24,571 nucleotides of DNA from an uncultured Clostridia bacterium (GTDB lineage Bacteria; Bacillota; Clostridia; UMGS1810), in contig CALGRC010000090.1 of assembly GCA_937959315.1 (NCBI GenBank), forward strand, positions 1-24,571. Reading direction: 5' to 3'. Below are positions 24,251 to 24,571 of this stretch, piece by piece; position 1 is the first letter of the stretch; each line of letters opens with the position of its first letter. The notes under the pieces were generated by a model. The model was not told the origin of the DNA. It worked only from the letters and a program-made list of their open reading frames with translations, and made no database searches. The position numbers and the translations under genes were made by a program.

Positions 24251-24571
24251 TCAGGATTTTTCGGTATCAAGGTATAATCTTACAGCCCATGCGGGAACCT
24301 TCTGGTGCAGGGCTTTTTCTTTGTAAAAAACAAAAGCAGTCTCATAATCGGTGGGCTTTTCCGGGTAGATTCCGTCGCCGTCTGTGAAGTAGAGAAGACC
24401 TTTGAGGTTTTTCAGTTTCCTCTCGCTGCGAAGCTTTTCTATATAGTCAAAAACAGGTCGGAAATCGGTTCCGCTGCGTCCGTGGATTCTGAGATTTTTG
24501 AGATAATCCTTCCAGTCTTTTTCGCAGATAATGTGTGCCACGTCCTGTACAAAGCAGTCACATTGTATGAT
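24251..24571 (-). CDS. VWA-like domain (DUF2201-type) protein, 3' end only
   Basis: The frame is open to the right edge, so only the last 106 or so residues are seen and the start is outside; the GTG at 24541 is internal. Visible segments are an initial IIQCDCFVQDV strand, GRSGTDFRPVFDYIEKL, LLYFTDGDGIYPEKP, and VPAWAVRLYL. GTDF and the TDGDG loop occupy positions of the metal-coordinating loops in VWA-like folds. This pattern is that of the C-terminal domain of DUF2201 proteins (about 400 residues, with an N-terminal metallopeptidase-like domain), often encoded beside a MoxR-type AAA ATPase. No partner is in the window. The initial strand has C-D-C where homologues usually have a D-x-S or D-A type loop, so metal binding is uncertain. 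Confidence 0.72.
   Translation of the reverse strand: MIQCDCFVQDVAHIICEKDWKDYLKNLRIHGRSGTDFRPVFDYIEKLRSERKLKNLKGLLYFTDGDGIYPEKPTDYETAFVFYKEKALHQKVPAWAVRLYLDTEKS

Noticed and set aside
1..24571. CRISPR array, tRNA, rRNA, insertion sequence or phage genes
   Set aside because: No spaced repeats, cloverleaf-like segments, transposase motifs or phage structural motifs were seen on either strand.

Overview
The window reads as chromosome of a Gram-positive Clostridia-type bacterium, probably gut-associated (inference). Reasons: strong AGGAGG-type ribosome sites, a lipobox on the solute-binding protein, a fused SecDF, an LplABC/YtcQP-type sugar importer without its own ATPase, a transmembrane AraC-type sensor-regulator, and an M23 peptidase/polysaccharide deacetylase pair. 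I see no rRNA, tRNA, CRISPR array, insertion sequence or phage gene.

Region 1 (1-14010, + strand) is a glycan-utilisation locus. A membrane-anchored AraC regulator, cut by the window edge, is followed 27 bp later by a large secreted heparinase II/III-like protein with a stalk domain, an F5/8-type carbohydrate-binding domain and a bacterial Ig-like end. A good sigma-A promoter at 5543-5571 then starts a run of six genes: lipoprotein solute-binding protein, two permeases, an 853-residue FAD oxidoreductase of unusual architecture, a GH130 mannoside phosphorylase, and a second FAD oxidoreductase that overlaps the GH130 gene by 4 bp. The run ends at a 17-bp perfect hairpin terminator. My reading is that the secreted protein trims a polysaccharide outside the cell, the importer takes up the oligosaccharide, and the phosphorylase and the two flavoenzymes process it inside. 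The substrate cannot be named from sequence.

Region 2 (14035-16279) is an alpha-galactoside module: melA (GH4, - strand) and a divergent cupin-AraC regulator. They share a 124-bp intergenic region with back-to-back extended -10 promoters around a small palindrome.

Region 3 (16294-19073, - strand) is an operon with a near-consensus promoter: MFS permease, ECF-type S component, and a TIM-barrel sugar isomerase/epimerase-like protein. A nested inverted repeat lies between the last two genes.

Region 4 (19092-23902) holds envelope and secretion genes. The M23 peptidase and polysaccharide deacetylase are on the - strand. Divergent from them are a small two-membrane-segment protein of unknown function and a fused secDF, transcribed together from a clear promoter and closed by a strong bidirectional terminator.

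Region 5 (23928-24571, - strand) has the 3' end of a VWA-like (DUF2201-type) gene, followed by a NUDIX hydrolase that has lost its N-terminal half, apparently a remnant. No gap over 300 bases lacks a gene.
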